Assembly (NCBI GenBank): GCA_949825045.1
Contig: OX463815.1
Location: 19,151,231-19,215,230, forward strand
From: Argyresthia goedartella
Taxonomy: Eukaryota; Arthropoda; Insecta; Lepidoptera; Argyresthiidae
Reading direction: 5' to 3'
DNA: 64,000 bases
Part shown: piece after piece, positions 25,758 through 37,635 of the stretch
How positions within the stretch are numbered: the first letter of the stretch is position 1
Layout: each line of letters starts with the position of its first letter
The notes under the pieces: model-generated
Seen by the model: the letters and a program-made list of their open reading frames with translations, nothing else
Told to the model about the DNA's origin: nothing
The model's database searches: none
Program-made: the position numbers and the translations under genes

Positions 25758-27245
25758 CTAAAAAGAGGCATTATGTGTAGCCAAATTTTTGGCTGTTATA
25801 TTAAAATAATAGGACAGCGAATTTGCTAGTTGTCTTTTGTAATAACTAGGAAGGTAATATTTACCTTTAGTCAAATAATATTTATTTCTACTAACAAAAT
25901 TGTTAGTATCCATTACATGTATATTATTATTGCATGATATAGTATGCAAGGTCATATTCAGCTTATATCTAAGGTTGTTTTCTGATTGTGGCAGGCTGTC
26001 GCTGTAAGGGAATGTGAACATAACAATTTGTTTTACTTTTAAAGAACAGAGCTTGTCTAAATATTTATTAAGTCAGACATGTTCACATTACCATTATTAC
26101 CGAGGCATATGATTAAATAACAGTCATCACTATATATAGCGTTATCTACTTTTTGCATAATATCATGCAGATTACAGTTGGGTAAACAATTATTTACTAC
26201 CGTATGCTCCATATACATATTTAATAATTGGCCCATATTTTTTCCAAGTTCATCGCTGTACATAATTGTTTATATACCTGGATATGAAGCTAACATCCAG
26301 AAGAGAAGTAGCTGACGGGGCACAGTCCGGCACACAACAGCAGCTCTCCAATATTTTAGTTTCTAGGCTAACCTGGCAACTGAGAACTGCATCCATAGCT
26401 AGATTCAGTTCCCTGGTTTCCGCTCTGGATTTGTCATAGAGGCTAATGTAGTGCCCCAGGGAGCGCTCCGCCTGGTCATGTTTGCATCTTAGCTCATGCA
26501 TGTTGTCCTCATTGCTAATCTGATCATAATTAAGCTGAGCAGTACACAGCTCCAGTTTATCTAAAACCCTTCTTTTATTATGAAGCTTTGTTACAACCTT
26601 TTGTGGTTTTTTTAGCGTATTTTGTATTTTTTTTTAAACTTATTAATTTTGACATATTTTCTCAACTTATTTTTACTCAGTTTCAATTTGTGTTTGCTGT
26701 CCCTGCTGCTGGCTGCCATATTACACACTGAGTCATCCTTAGTAAGGTCAATAGTCATAGTGGGCAAGCTACAGCCCGCAACAGAGACATGGCCCAAGGA
26801 AGTATTTATTGCCCTCTTCATCAAATAAGCTCTGCGTGGTCACTGTGGCAGAGCTAATAGCCGCTTCTTCCAGCTGTGTGATATGTTGGTGGGCATCACA
26901 CAGTTCCTTCTCCAGGACTGAGGTTCTGCGCAGGACGCACTCAAACTCAGTGCCACAGTGCTCATCAAACCCATCTATTATTAGTTGCAGCCTATCCCGT
27001 TCTTCACTAATAGAAATATTAATGGAATGTAGTGCGGACAGTTCCCTCTTTAATTTTTGATTGTTTTCTAAGGTTTCTAAGATAGTTTTTTCATTTTCAT
27101 CTCTTTCTGCTTCTAATTGTTCCACCTGTCTCTTTGCTTGCTTTAATTCCTGGAAAACCAGTTGGAGCTTGGACTCCGCTTGGCGAGACAAAGCATTGCG
27201 AGTCATCATTATGATTAGTAATGTGAAAACAAAGACAAAAAACAC
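25758..27245 (-). pseudogene. Family A ORF1: coiled coil plus esterase-like protein (broken)
   Basis: Minus strand, in several frames. The N-terminal piece (26769-27245, 158 aa) is rich in Leu/Glu heptads (QAKRQVEQLEAERDENEK, ELCDAHQHITQLEEAA), a probable coiled coil. The middle (26250-26501) has Cys-rich ILESCCCVPDC. The last parts (25758-26263) have CYLIICLGNNGN and a following YLTKGKYYLPSYYKRQLA, which look like the SGNH esterase domain of CR1-type ORF1 proteins. Frame breaks separate the pieces, so no intact product is expected. Confidence 0.65.
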
Positions 27246-27439
27246 TCGCTATGTAGCAAGGGAAAGGCAAGACAATGTCAGTTGAACACAGTGTCAAGAC
27301 AGTTTGAATCGTCCTTTTGTCTGTTGTTCCGTGATCGATTATTTTATCAAAATTATAATTCTGACCACGTTTAGCACTGGGACACTATTAATTGACTTAA
27401 CAAACACTAAAAACTAACACTAAATTCACAAATAGCTGT

Positions 27440-28320
27440 TTTTGACGTTTCGGATTCTGAACCCATGCTCGTCGGCTGCAGTGGAGCAATCTGGAGCTTT
27501 GAGCATAGACGCCATAAGAGTTCTCCGATGCCTGCTTGAAGAAAGTATTTCGAAGCGATCACGCAGGAAATTAGAGTAACGAGGATTCCACAAAATGTTA
27601 TAAAGGAAACACAGGATATGAGAGTCCCGTCAAAGTCAAATCAACAGCCACTTCAGCTCCCTGCGATGCTGAGATATGTGGTCATACTTGCGCAGTCCGA
27701 AGATGAACTGAATCCCGGGATTTTGAAGTCGTTCAAGTTTGTTTAGTTCTTCTTCATTTGCGCTGACCCAGCATACATCAGCATAATCAATGAGGGGAAG
27801 AAGAAGGGACTGAACGAGAGTTATTTTGGTCTGGCGAGGAAGAAAGTTCTGAAGTCTCCTGAGAGAATGAAAGGTTGCGTAAACTCGCCTGCTGACCTCA
27901 TTAACATGCATTGACCAGGACAATTGATTATCGAAGTGATTACAGTACCGTTATAATTTACAGAAGGGCCAGACAATTGCTGCAACGTATTTAATGAGTG
28001 TCTGGTACCTAAATCATGGCCTGGGACTTATTCGGATTAACCAGCAACCCAAATGACGATGCCCATCCACTAATACCAGCCAAGTCAGCGTTCAACGCCT
28101 CAACAGCGGTATTTACATCATTAGGAGAGAAGTGACGATAGACGACGATAGGTCATCCCCGTAGAGACGATAGGAAGAAGAAAGGACATATGGAATTGAT
28201 AAATATTGAGAACAGAAGAGGAGAGAGAATGCCACCTTGGGGGACACCGGAAGAGAGGTCACACCATTCCGTACAAGCCTCCTCCGACTTGCTACGCTAT
28301 TTTCGGTCTTGTTTTAACAA
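27440..28320 (-). pseudogene. Family B non-LTR fragment
   Basis: Minus-strand translation gives SWSMHVNEVSRRVYATFHSL and [20 protein letters not shown], close to the family B element at 7969-8160. Decayed matches continue upstream through the HFSPNDV and GGILSPLLF regions near 28100-28250. It ends in the intergenic/intronic sequence just before TIMP. Inactive. Confidence 0.75.
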
Positions 28321-28634
28321 GACTACAGTGGACTAAATGAAATGATGAACCTCAATAGCCGGATCCCTGATAGGCTGATGATGATGATGTTAGAATAGAA
28401 GTCATAATTATTGTAGGATCCTCTGTTAATGACCGTCTTGACAACTCTTGTTCAACTGAAATCTGTCGTATTCTCTGTCAAAACAATCTGTGTCGTCGTC
28501 AGAGCCGGTCAGGCTGCCAGGATCGTCATGGCCCTGGGCTACCGTTTTATCCGTCATTTTGTCCCTCTCAAATATGTTCACGAAGCTTGATAGTATAATA
28601 TCGGTTGTTTCAGAGCCTCTTTGTGTGTGTCAGC

Positions 28635-28746
28635 ATGGTATGGTGCTGGGTGAGCGTGGCGCTGCTGGCCGCGACTTGGCGGGCGGCGGAGGCCTGCAGC
28701 TGCGCGCCGGAACACCCGCAGACACAGTTTTGTAATAGCGACTTTG
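28635..28746 (+). CDS. Timp: TIMP exon 1
   Basis: Encodes the signal peptide and mature CSCAPEHPQTQFCNSDF, and ends G|gtacgt (phase 1). Three of the 12 mature cysteines are here. GC-rich compared with its surroundings. Confidence 0.95.
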
Positions 28747-31700
28747 GTACGTATTGATTATGTTTTTATAAGCTTTATTTAACTTGCAATGTATATTGTA
28801 TGTATGCATGTTGTATATTCGGGTCAAACTTAACCCACTTCCCGATTTCCGATTGAGCTGAAATTTTGCACGCATATTTAAATAAGATGATAATACAATA
28901 TTTTGATAACATGGAGCTGATCTGGAGGTGGACATGGAACTCGAGTTTGGGCGCGTTTGATTCGTCTTGACACGTCCTTTGGTCCTATACAATATATTCA
29001 TGACATGAAGCTCCATGTCATGAAAATCAGCTGATCTGATGATGGACCCATGAAGGTGGCCATGGGAACTCTGTTTTGAACTGCTGACAAAACGACGCAA
29101 CCCTATTGAGTGACAAGTAGGTACTTTGGTCCTAGATTAGTTTTTTTTAAAATGACGACTTCAGAGTTTCCCTAATCCCTCAGAGCGTTGCACGGAATAC
29201 CAATTGTCTTAATAGTCACCCGATTTCAAGATGCTCTTCATAGCGTCATTCGAAAGTTTTAAGAGACAAATCACTATAAATTCTCCTTATTGAAGAACTA
29301 GATAGAATGCATGACCCTTGAAGGAATTGCTAACTTTCGCGAGTCTTTCCCCCACAACAAAATACCAAAGGACACTATGAAAGTTACTAAAATAGCTAGC
29401 CTAGCTGTAGCCATATCCGTGTTTTATCTGATGTTACTACAGTACAGAACAGCGTAAGCCGCAGAACTTAATCTACCAGCTAATTTATATATGGTCCCCA
29501 CTGTAATGTGCTATCAATGGCAAGAAACTTCGTGTCAATTTACTAATTCTAACGTGTTACTGTCTAACACTAGGTTGGTCCCAACTTGCTTAACATGGAA
29601 GTGAGAATTTAATACACTTGGTTTTACCGGCGTTTAACAACTGTACGAGCCCTAGCTGGCTGTGCATGAAAACTTGATGATAATGATTGGTGGAACAGGA
29701 AAGAAAAGTGATAACTTTATAAATTAGTTTAATTACATTTGGTGCGCACTTATTGATAGACTTATGCGAACTGATAATAGTAGTTTATGTGACTGATAAA
29801 TAATGGAGGGCAGTAAAACTCGAGAGTAATAATATCACTCGAGAGTTTTAATGTCTAATTATGTACAGTTACATACACTAGTTTATCTACACACATATCA
29901 TAAGCTCTCTTTGATGTGTTCAGGAACCGCATGTTTGACCGGCATTGTGGCATTGAGTTGTTTAGCTTGTTCTGTAGCACTTCACAGACAAAGTAGGGGC
30001 GGCACGCAGGCGGGCGTCGGCGCTCGAAATTTGAATGTCACAATATGCAGAAAATTTACACATTATGGCCATAATGTTCAATATTCAGATAAGAAATTAG
30101 TTTTTACAAAGTAGTTTAACATTATGCTGATCGTAACTTGCGGGTTTTGGTCGCAGCAAAGAGGGTTTATGATACGTGTGTAGATAAAATAATTAAAACA
30201 GCAATGTACATAAAAGCTGATAGAGCAATAAGTGACAACGAACGATGGAATCGTGCAACAACAAATCATTAACTGTGAACCAATTCAAGGTTAGAAACAA
30301 TACATTCTGAACATCATCAAAATCTTCTTTTTGCCTTTCAATTTTGAAGACCAGTGAAGCAACATCAGCAAACAACACTACGTTAGTAAATTTATTCACC
30401 ATAAAAGGCAAAAAAGCGGGCACGTAATAAGTGCAAAGCGTCTCTGTTTCAGCAAAAAGGCAAAAATGTATTCCATGTCTGTTCGGATTTCTGGCTGTCT
30501 GGATGTTCTGCACTACATGTCAACTGGTTCTCGTGTAATTTGTGAGCAGCTTCTATAATTATATGGAATTATTTTGTTGACTCAGTTTTTGGGATTTTTT
30601 TATTTACAAAGTTATTGGTACTTTCATACTTCATCTAAGAGCCTTCGTAATTTTCTATGTGGTATTGAAAGAAAATGCAGTCGGATTATTTGTTTTTTTA
30701 ATCCACTTGATCCTCTGATAAACTTAAAAAGGTCGGGGGTGAGGGGGTGGAAAATAATGAAAAGATAAACGCAAATTTCCTTTGTCGTTCGTGAAGTCTA
30801 CAGCTCTCAGAGCCACTAGTATATATCAGGAATAAGAAAGGGCCTAATATAGAACCTTGTGGAACACCGATTTTTACATTCGATCCATCAGATATAACGC
30901 CGTTGATTTCCACAATTTGAATTCTATTGCTTAAGTAAGCGTAAGCTAGGCTTATCGTCAACGCATTTATATACATGATTGAATTAAAAATCTACATTAC
31001 TGACGGTAGTGCTGTTACTAAATTGAAGCTTGTCGCATTGAGTTTTAAAAACTTTGGTGGACTTTATCACTGAAAATAAAATTAACTTTATTATGTGTTC
31101 GGAAAGGTTTAGGCCGTAGTTATTCCATACCAATCAATTAAAATGTATTTGCTCTATGGTAGAAAATCATAGAAACAGATCGTTAGCCAATACATGCGGT
31201 CTCAATACGGTTCACTGAGGTCAAATAACTGTCAGCTGAACTATCCTTCCCATCCCAATCAACTAGGAGAGGGCGTTAGGGTGTCGAGTGGACCGGAAAT
31301 TAAAGAGGATTGCGCGAAACTACGGCTTCCGGAAAAAACAGCTAGCATTGCTGTGTTCATTTTCCGGTACTTGTTCAACGTTGCACTCTGTTGAAAAGTT
31401 ACGATACGATTTTTCTATGAATCGAATCCTGAATGCCTAACTCAATACAGTTAATGTCATCTAATAATAATAAACTAGTGGTGCTGTGAACTGTAGACCT
31501 CGCGAGCGACACAGGAAAATTGCATTTATTTTTTCATTATTTTCCAGCACCTCACACCCTTTGAAGTTTATCGAATGTACATACAAGTGGAATTGTTATA
31601 AAAATAAAAACCTGACCTGATCTATTTCCATAACACACAAAAACTGAAACCCCATATCTGCGCCATTTCGAAAAAATTGCTAAAAGCTTAATCAACAAAA

Positions 31701-34700
31701 AAATCCATATAATTATTGAACCTGCTCACAAAAGTTCACGACAATCGGCTGAGAAATGCGACGTGTAGACGATAACATCCGGATAATGTATGAAAGCATT
31801 TTTCCAAAGCTAAAACGGAGACGCCTCGGTCGCGCTATCTATTCGCTCGGTCAATATGTAGCCCATTAAAATATTCTCACCGAGGGGCTTAACCCGGATA
31901 GTACGATTGAGCAATACGTCATCTACAGATAATATTCTTCATTGCTTCCAGTGATCGTGGGCAGAGTACAAAAAATGTTTCGAGGAAATGATTACTACGA
32001 CACGTATAAACTGAAAATTCGCAACACATTCAAAGTAAGTATTATATAAGGGCATTTAGATAAGAAGTACAATAATAGTATACGTAATACTATTATTGTA
32101 CTTCTTTATATGTATTGTACAAACATAAATAAAATATATTTATGTTTGAGTATTATTACAATACTCAAATAAGAAGAATAATAAAATATAATCCCCATCC
32201 CAATTCCCCATCTGTTGTTTGGCGAATCAGATCTAAGTCCGTCTGATAAGACATTGTACAGGTAGCAAGCAGTTTCTATAATCCTATAACCTCCCCCAAA
32301 TTGCCTGCTGATACGATCATAATCACTCTATTCATTATTTTCAGACTTCAGCTAAAGCGGAAGTGGCGTTGAAATCCGGTCGGATACTTACCCCATCCAT
32401 GGATTCAATGTGCGGCGTGACTCTGAAGCCCCGGGAAACCTATGTCATCACTGGTACGCGACAAACTCGTAAAATATTTCACAGCACACATTTCGATTCC
32501 ACTGTATAAAATAACGCGTCAATAAACGATGAAAACGACGTAGGTGGCGGAATTGTCCACTTGGACCCACTGAAAATGTGCCGCGGTCCTCGATATTCTC
32601 ATTGAGGGCTGCAAGTACAACGCTAAGGTATTGGAATGCCTTTCAGGCAGAACGACAGAATATTATCTGACATAAAATGGATCCCAGTAAAAAAGAAAAT
32701 TGTAACATCTAAATAGAAAAAATACAGGCTGCAATATGCTAGATATAATAATAAATATGAATAAATTACAATAAACACCTGGTCATTTTCCAAAGAATTG
32801 ACAATACATAGTACCTATAGTAAATTTTATATTTTTCACGCATGCTCGACAAAAAATATTTTAAGTGTTGTCAAAAAATTACCACCAGTGGTTACTAGAG
32901 GACCCACGCTGGACAATGTTCAGCGATAAAATTGATGTCATGTGCGTCGAAATTTATGTCCGTTTGTGTTAAAATGTATGAATGTAAAGAGAACAGATTT
33001 CTTATGCGTTATCTATTCCATCCATACTATATGTGTTGTCCAGATGTGCATATTTGCCATGCTCAGTTTTGTTGACTGGCATTCGAGGCTGCTTTCTCTG
33101 CCAAAATTCAGATCAGACTGCAGCCAATTGACCCAAAAATACAATAGAACCCGTGCTGCAAATGTGAAGTAAAGTAAATATAGGTATTACGTACTGAAGA
33201 CATTTCACTATCAAAGGAATTTTGAGTAGTCCTATGTTCCACGCCTTTACTTGAAGACCTTACTTTATATGCCTTTATGGAGCTCTGTGGTCTTGGTTTC
33301 AAACTCACTTCTCACGCACGAGATGATACGGACGTTTTAACGGTGATCGAAAAAAATGTGAGAAAACCTTCGATCTCCATAGCTGCGGCGATTGCCTAGC
33401 CCCCTGTCACGCAAAATGGCGTATTGAATAACTAGTACTATAGTAAAACCGCACCTCAGACAATATTTTCTGAATTTTTTTTATTCAAACATGTTTTGAG
33501 TATAAAAGTATGCCACCGTATGCGACTATAACTGAGGTGTGCCTCAGTTATAGTCGCATTTTACAGTGAATATTTAGGTATCAATATTTTTACGCTTAGC
33601 TAAAGCGTAAAACCACCTTTATCCAGATTTAGATAGGTTGTTACATCCAAACTGCGGGAAACACTGAGGGTTGGCGTCATCTGTCTACAGGGCCGTTAAA
33701 AACATATAACTTAAAAACTTTAAAAGACGGCACCGTCAATGGAAACAATTTAAAAGATCGACATATTCCACGAGCTGATAAAGTGCATTTTATGGTCTCA
33801 TAATTGGCATTCATACAAAAAATTGGCGACGAGATCCCAATCCAAGCACGGAATATATTGATAGTGTAGTAAGTAAGTAAAACACACGTTCCTGTTAAAA
33901 TTAAGGCCTCACAAGCGCGTGCGTTCAAACCGTACCAAATGAATGTGCACAAGAACAAAGGCATTTCTGCATTAATGAGAACAAAATGTGAGATTTCAGA
34001 GTTTGTGCCGGAAAAGCAATATTAATTTTCTGGGATAATATTCTTCAGTGGCCTACAACTACAGGAGAGTTGATGAGGAAGAATGCTTGTTATTGTGTAT
34101 TCTAATAATACAAATATAAATTAATTTATAAACAATTGTAGTAAAAAACACACCTCGTGCAAGAAAACTTGAACACTAAAATAATAAATGAAAAGGAAAT
34201 AGAAAATAATATTATGTCCGAACGTGGATTCGAACCCAGAGAACTTAGAGATTGTGCAACCGATATCAAACTAATTGTTCCACCACAACCATGTGATAAG
34301 CCGCGAAATCTAAGATCTAATTTAAATCTGAACAACTAAACACGTCTCTTGTATGTGGACCCGCTTTAAATTACGAAATCTCGTGTGGTTCATTATGTTA
34401 AGCTGCAGCGGCAACAGAAATACACATTCTATGAAAAATTCAATTATCTGCCTGCTATGGACAGACAGACAGACGGACAAACGGACAACGCAGGTTTAGT
34501 AATAGGGACCAGTTTGGCACCCTTCGGTAACGGAACCCTAAATACACCTTATCCAAAATTCATAAAATATCGTTACACTTTTAAAATTTCACATTGAAAT
34601 GTCTCAATCAATCAATACTGATTAAAAAAGGTTTCATAGTAATATTATTTCTACATAAAATATTTTTTCCGCCTTCTAACCTCAAAATAGCATTCGCCTT

Positions 34701-36862
34701 TTGATTTTGGGTTCTCAGGTGGAAAAATTATATTCGTAGCTCATTCGAAAAGGCTTCTTTACGAACCTCGCTACCTACGAGCCTCGCCTTCGGCTTGTGC
34801 CGTAAACTTCTCGGTTGGTAAATATAAGCCTTTGTGAACTCGTACGAAATGTACTATTATTGCTTTCCCGAAAGTTATGTAATGGTTTTTGCAATTAGTC
34901 ATTCAAATTTGGAAAAGCAAAAAAACATATAATTTTCTCTTTACGTCAATGGATTATTTGTTGTTCAGGTCGCGTGGTCCACCTGCAAGCCCACGTCAAC
35001 CTGTGCGGGTTTGCCAGCAAGTGGCGAGAAGTGACCCCGAGGCAGCGGAAAGGTTTCCGGATGCTCTACAAGCAGGGGTGCACTTGCAAGGTAAGACCTT
35101 TATCGTCATCTTGTAAGCACAAATGCAAATGATCGGGCAAGTGCGGGGCAGGCTTGCACACTTAGGGTTCCGTACCATCGAACGAGAAAACTTAAGGATG
35201 AAAAAACATCGAACACAAAAAAAATATGTCTGAATTTGGTTTCGTTACAGATTGTGGATCCGATCTGAAACGAATTGCGCTACCGACGACGTTATTATTT
35301 ATAACTGCGATGGTCTTTGAATGATGACAATTTGGTTATAAGCAGGGGCCAGGGATATTATAAAACGTCTCTTGTATGGGGGCCCATTTTAATTTATAAA
35401 ACCTCGTGTCGTTACTAGTTGCTATAGCGGCAACAGAAATACGAATTCCATGCAAATTTCAACTCTCTACATAGTACGGTTCATGAATCATGATATACAG
35501 CCCGCTGACGCACGGAATGACGGACAGACGGACAGCGCAGGCTTCGTAATAGGGTCCCGTTTGGCACCCTTCGGGTACGGAACTCTAAAAATAAACTCCA
35601 GCTCTGCTGCAGCATACTGATGATGATGATCCATCATCTTTGATGACAAATGGACAGCGTTTGTCAGCGTTATTTTTTCGTTGGTTTATTTGGTTCAAGA
35701 TACACTATTTAGTTTCAATAGCAACTCAAGTATCATCGACTCAATAACAGTAATTTCCCCTTGCCTTGTTTAATCGAATGATTCAGCAGAAAATGTGTCC
35801 TAAAAACATTGTGTCGGATTTAACAAGTCAACATATGCGTTAAGATGCACGACAGTGGGTTTATCAAACAACACGCAGCCGTATGACGCAACAAACAATT
35901 TATCTCATTATAGCGGGATGGAAATTTGTCAGTAGGCTTAGGAATTTTCATTGTCCTTGTATTTATTTACACATTACTTCACAAATCTCTTTGTCGAACT
36001 ACCCGCTTCCCAAGATGCAACGGCGAAAATCTCTAAAACAGATTAATTGGAGATAGGTGAGGTTTTTGTTCTGAGGTGATACAGTTCGCCACACAATCCT
36101 TTTTCGGCGAAAATAGCAGCTCTGTGGTCAGACTTAGTTTCGTATACTAAGTTCAGTTTTCACCTGCATTCCAGGTGCATATGACGAGGAGACGAACGAA
36201 GTCGCCCAACACCTGCGTGACTAACTACGACGAGTGCTACGAGAGGCACGGAATCTGCCTCCACGACAGAGAGCGACGGTGCAGGTGGACTAGGTAATAC
36301 AATAATTCTTATCTACTCTTAATAAAGTCTTAAATGATAATGTTTAACTGGTTATGAAATTCACTAAAAAGTTACATCCAAAAAAATACATTTTCACCCC
36401 AAATTTACTAAATTTTCATCGAAATTGTACCCCCTATTTAATACTTAACTACATGGGGGGTCACCACGCTTCGCTTCGTCTCCAAATTGTGGTATAAAGT
36501 TGTGACTCGACCAACAAACCTAACATTAGTATCGGTCAGAAAGCGACCTAAACGTTGCGGTGAAACTATATAAGGGAGCACTAAATTTGATGAACTTTTG
36601 TAAAGGACACGGTTAAATCTATGTATGCTATATGTATGTATAGCTCTTTTATTCGCAAGTTAAAATGGAAATTTAAATAAGGTTTTTCATTAAGTTTAAC
36701 CCTATGTGTAGGGATAGGTACCCGTACCTACTCTCAGTTAGACGGACGATATTGCCACTGAAGTAATTCTGTGGTTTGGTAACAAAATACGTTTTTCCTT
36801 ACAGAGCACCGGCTTTGATAAGATGCCTGCGGACTCAGCGATTCAACGGAACCACGACATGA
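28635..36862 (+). CDS. Timp: Tissue inhibitor of metalloproteinases (TIMP), complete, six coding exons
   Basis: Secreted inhibitor of matrix metalloproteinases. Joining 28635-28746, 31952-32034, 32345-32453, 34969-35090, 36175-36293 and 36805-36862 gives 200 codons and TGA, with GT/AG borders and matching phases throughout. Residues 1-20 are a signal peptide (MVWCWVSVALLAATWRAAEA) cut before the mature CSC N-terminus, whose first Cys chelates the protease zinc in this family. HPQTQFCNSDFVIVGRVQK is the inhibitory OB-fold start, and QRKGFRMLYKQGCTC marks the N-/C-domain border. The mature chain has exactly 12 cysteines, the canonical six disulfides. The gene lies antisense inside a Synapsin intron, as in Drosophila and vertebrates. 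The start is the only ATG before the signal peptide; the sequence ttgtttcag at 28605-28613 may be a 5' UTR splice acceptor. A polyadenylation signal AATAAA occurs at 37175. Confidence 0.95.
28800..29110 (+). repeat. Dispersed repeat in TIMP intron 1
   Basis: Contains 'cttcccgatttccgattgag' followed by ctgaaattttgcacgcatat and two blocks of 'gatctgatgatgga'-type sequence (tggagctgatctggaggtgg, gatgatggacccatgaaggt). Similar gatgatggagctggaaggtgg blocks occur at 38270-38660. It contains a small hairpin at 28997-29024. Non-coding. Confidence 0.55.
29390..29660 (-). pseudogene. Family A RT fragment in TIMP intron 1
   Basis: The minus strand reads KLAGRLSSAAYAVL and NTDMATARLA, corresponding to KLSKKLSSAVYAVK and MDVETARLV of the family A element at 22487-23434. 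Stops and frame breaks are present. Confidence 0.65.
29770..30185 (+). repeat. ~400-bp dispersed repeat, copy 1
   Basis: Nearly the same sequence occurs in the same orientation at 51670-52115. Shared blocks include 'gtagtttatgtgactg', 'taataatatcactcgagag', 'ctctttgatgtgttcaggaa', 'ccgcatgtttgaccggcatt' and 'tagtttaacattatgctgat'. No coding signature. Copy 1 is in TIMP intron 1, copy 2 in a Synapsin intron. Confidence 0.8.
30193..30976 (-). pseudogene. Family A-like RT fragment split by a repeat
   Basis: Minus strand: 30800-30976 encodes IGVPQGSILGPFLFLIYTSG, and about 30240-30420 encodes FTNVVLFADVASLVFKIE, where the catalytic FADD has become FADV. The two pieces are separated by roughly 370 bp carrying the 'acaaagttattggtactttc' block of the GGGTTCCGTACC repeat family, so the RT was already present when that repeat arrived. 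Confidence 0.7.
30981..31951. other. TIMP intron 1, 3' part; nothing recognised
   Basis: Unassigned intronic sequence up to the exon 2 acceptor. No conserved protein, RNA gene or repeat family recognised. Confidence 0.45.
31952..32034 (+). CDS. Timp: TIMP exon 2
   Basis: Acceptor ttgcttccag, donor aaa|gtaagt. Encodes VIVGRVQKMFRGNDYYDTYK and LKIRNTFK, the first beta strands of the OB fold. The preceding intron is about 3.2 kb and full of retroelement relics. Confidence 0.95.
32062..32168. repeat. Chain of three perfect hairpins in TIMP intron 2
   Basis: First hairpin 32062-32106: 20-bp arms (aagaagtacaataatagtat), loop acgta. Second 32121-32147: 11-bp arms (aaacataaata), loop aaata. Third 32146-32168: 9-bp arms (ttgagtatt), loop attac. 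They start 28 bp after the exon 2 donor and fill about a third of the 310-bp intron. Confidence 0.9.
32345..32453 (+). CDS. Timp: TIMP exon 3
   Basis: Acceptor cattattttcag, donor ctg|gtacgc. Encodes SGRILTPSMDSMCGVTLKP and ETYVITG, including Cys 4 of the mature protein. The upstream intron is only 310 bp and contains three perfect hairpins. Confidence 0.95.
33520..33559. repeat. Perfect hairpin, 18-bp arms, 4-nt loop
   Basis: Arm atgcgactataactgagg, loop tgtg, exact reverse complement. In TIMP intron 3, outside any recognised element. Confidence 0.95.
34150..34340 (-). repeat. tRNA-like SINE fragment
   Basis: The plus strand holds 'gtggattcgaacccagagaa', the inverse of a B box (GGGTTCGAATCC), and 'aattgttccaccacaaccat', which fits an inverted tRNA-like 5' half. 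Probably a minus-strand SINE head, diverged from the other SINE families here. Confidence 0.45.
34385..34543 (+). repeat. GGGTTCCGTACC repeat, 3' part
   Basis: Contains gcggcaacagaaatacac, acagacagacagacggacaa and the terminal 'cccttcggtaacggaaccct'. Matches the distal half of the 62860-63283 copy. Confidence 0.65.
34969..35090 (+). CDS. Timp: TIMP exon 4
   Basis: Acceptor tttgttgttcag, donor aag|gtaaga. Encodes AHVNLCGFASKWREVTPRQ and KGFRMLYKQGCTCK, closing the N-terminal inhibitory domain (Cys 5-7). Confidence 0.95.
35162..35590 (+). repeat. GGGTTCCGTACC repeat in TIMP intron 4
   Basis: Starts 'ttagggttccgtaccatcg', ends 'cttcgggtacggaactcta'. The two ends form an imperfect inverted repeat. 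The internal part has 'gcggcaacagaaatacgaat' and gacggacagacggacagcg. Compared with the 62860 copy the first half differs, so it may be a related subfamily or a rearranged copy. Confidence 0.65.
35591..36174. other. TIMP intron 4, 3' part; nothing recognised
   Basis: No coding or repeat feature recognised between the repeat and the exon 5 acceptor. Confidence 0.45.
36175..36293 (+). CDS. Timp: TIMP exon 5
   Basis: Acceptor cacctgcattccag, donor tag|gtaata (phase 2). Encodes the Cys-rich C-terminal domain: NTCVTNYDECYERHGICLHD and RERRCRWTR, Cys 8-11. Confidence 0.95.
36805..36862 (+). CDS. Timp: TIMP exon 6 (terminal)
   Basis: Acceptor tttttccttacag. Encodes APALIRCLRTQRFNGTTT and stop TGA. 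IRC supplies the twelfth cysteine. Confidence 0.93.
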
Positions 36863-37195
36863 CTAAATGAACCCTCACGAACCAAACCCTAATGAACCTA
36901 CCTATCGTCGCATCTGTCTGTAATATCAAAATTATTTGATTCGCCACTGAGCCAAAAATGTTTTACTAACAACACCTTGAGCATAACTTCGCACAACTTT
37001 TGAGTCTCAATATAATTTTAGAGCGATACAATTCCTTAATTAGGTAGACGTTGTTTTGTAGTTAAGAGAGTAATTTTTACGTTATTTTTGTATTATTTAT
37101 TGTAAGTTAAAAACAAAATTGTGCCACTATATTTGTAAATTAACAGGTCATAGTGATATTGTTAACATAGGTTAAATAAACGATTCGAAAACATA
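36863..37195 (+). other. TIMP 3' UTR and polyadenylation signal
   Basis: About 330 bp of AT-rich sequence after the TIMP stop with AATAAA at 37175-37180. The 3' end is inferred from that signal only. It ends about 525 bp from the nearest Synapsin exon on the other strand. Confidence 0.6.
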
Positions 37196-37429
37196 ACAAC
37201 GATGTGGTTATTGCGCTTGGGTTGTGACTCACGTATGTTATCTAACCGCCTGAGAAAACAGTCTTAGCAAGAGTTCCGCGCTCGTAATTCTGCTATGTAC
37301 ACAAAGTAGTCGATATGACAAACTAAGCCAATAAAAGCTTGTCGGAAGATGCAGAGACAGCGAAGTTTCACCTCGACGACAAAATACTTTGTTGCTTTTG
37401 CTAGCTATAAGGAGGTTCAAAATGTTCGA

Positions 37430-37635
37430 TCAAGACATAAACATAAAATATAAACATTTACATACAGCCACAGACATTGCTTCTGGCCCCACACTAGGAC
37501 ATCGACATCACACACATATAAACATCCATGACCTGGGGTTTTTTTTTTCACCCCCAGCCGGGGATCGGACTCGGGACCTCTCGCATGGTAGGCAGAGCCA
37601 CAACCACCACACAGAGGTCGTCAGACACAGACAAC
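37430..37635 (-). mobile_element. SINE, family 2
   Basis: Minus-strand copy. The plus strand shows 'cccccagccggggatcggac', an inverted, mutated B box, preceded by the body 'aaacatttacatacagccac' and 'agacattgcttctggcccc'. The same body recurs at 43255-43450. Lies just before Synapsin exon g. Confidence 0.7.

Larger units (their letters stand above)
22186..27300 (-). mobile_element. Family A non-LTR retrotransposon, nearly full length, degenerate
   Basis: A two-ORF element read from 27300 down to about 22186. ORF1 lies at 25758-27245 and ORF2 at about 22487-25600, with a 3' UTR ending in an A/T-rich tail near 22186. It carries a 272-bp SINE at 23536-23807 and another insertion at 24426-24602, both inside ORF2. 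Coiled-coil and esterase ORF1 plus endonuclease and RT ORF2 fit the CR1/L2 type; clade assignment needs a phylogeny. Related relics lie at 29390-29660, 30193-30976 and 56900-58430. Confidence 0.85.
32454..34968. other. TIMP intron 3: short repeats only
   Basis: No coding content. It holds a perfect hairpin at 33520-33559, a tRNA-like SINE fragment near 34150-34340 and a GGGTTCCGTACC-family end at 34385-34543. The remainder is unassigned. Confidence 0.5.

Noticed and set aside
28443..28632. Minus-strand open frame of about 64 codons opposite the TIMP 5' region, with an acidic DPGSLTGSDDDTDCFDREYD stretch
   Set aside because: Considered as a possible Synapsin exon, but the sequence does not resemble Synapsin and no donor/acceptor pair with correct phase is evident; could be chance or an unknown element.
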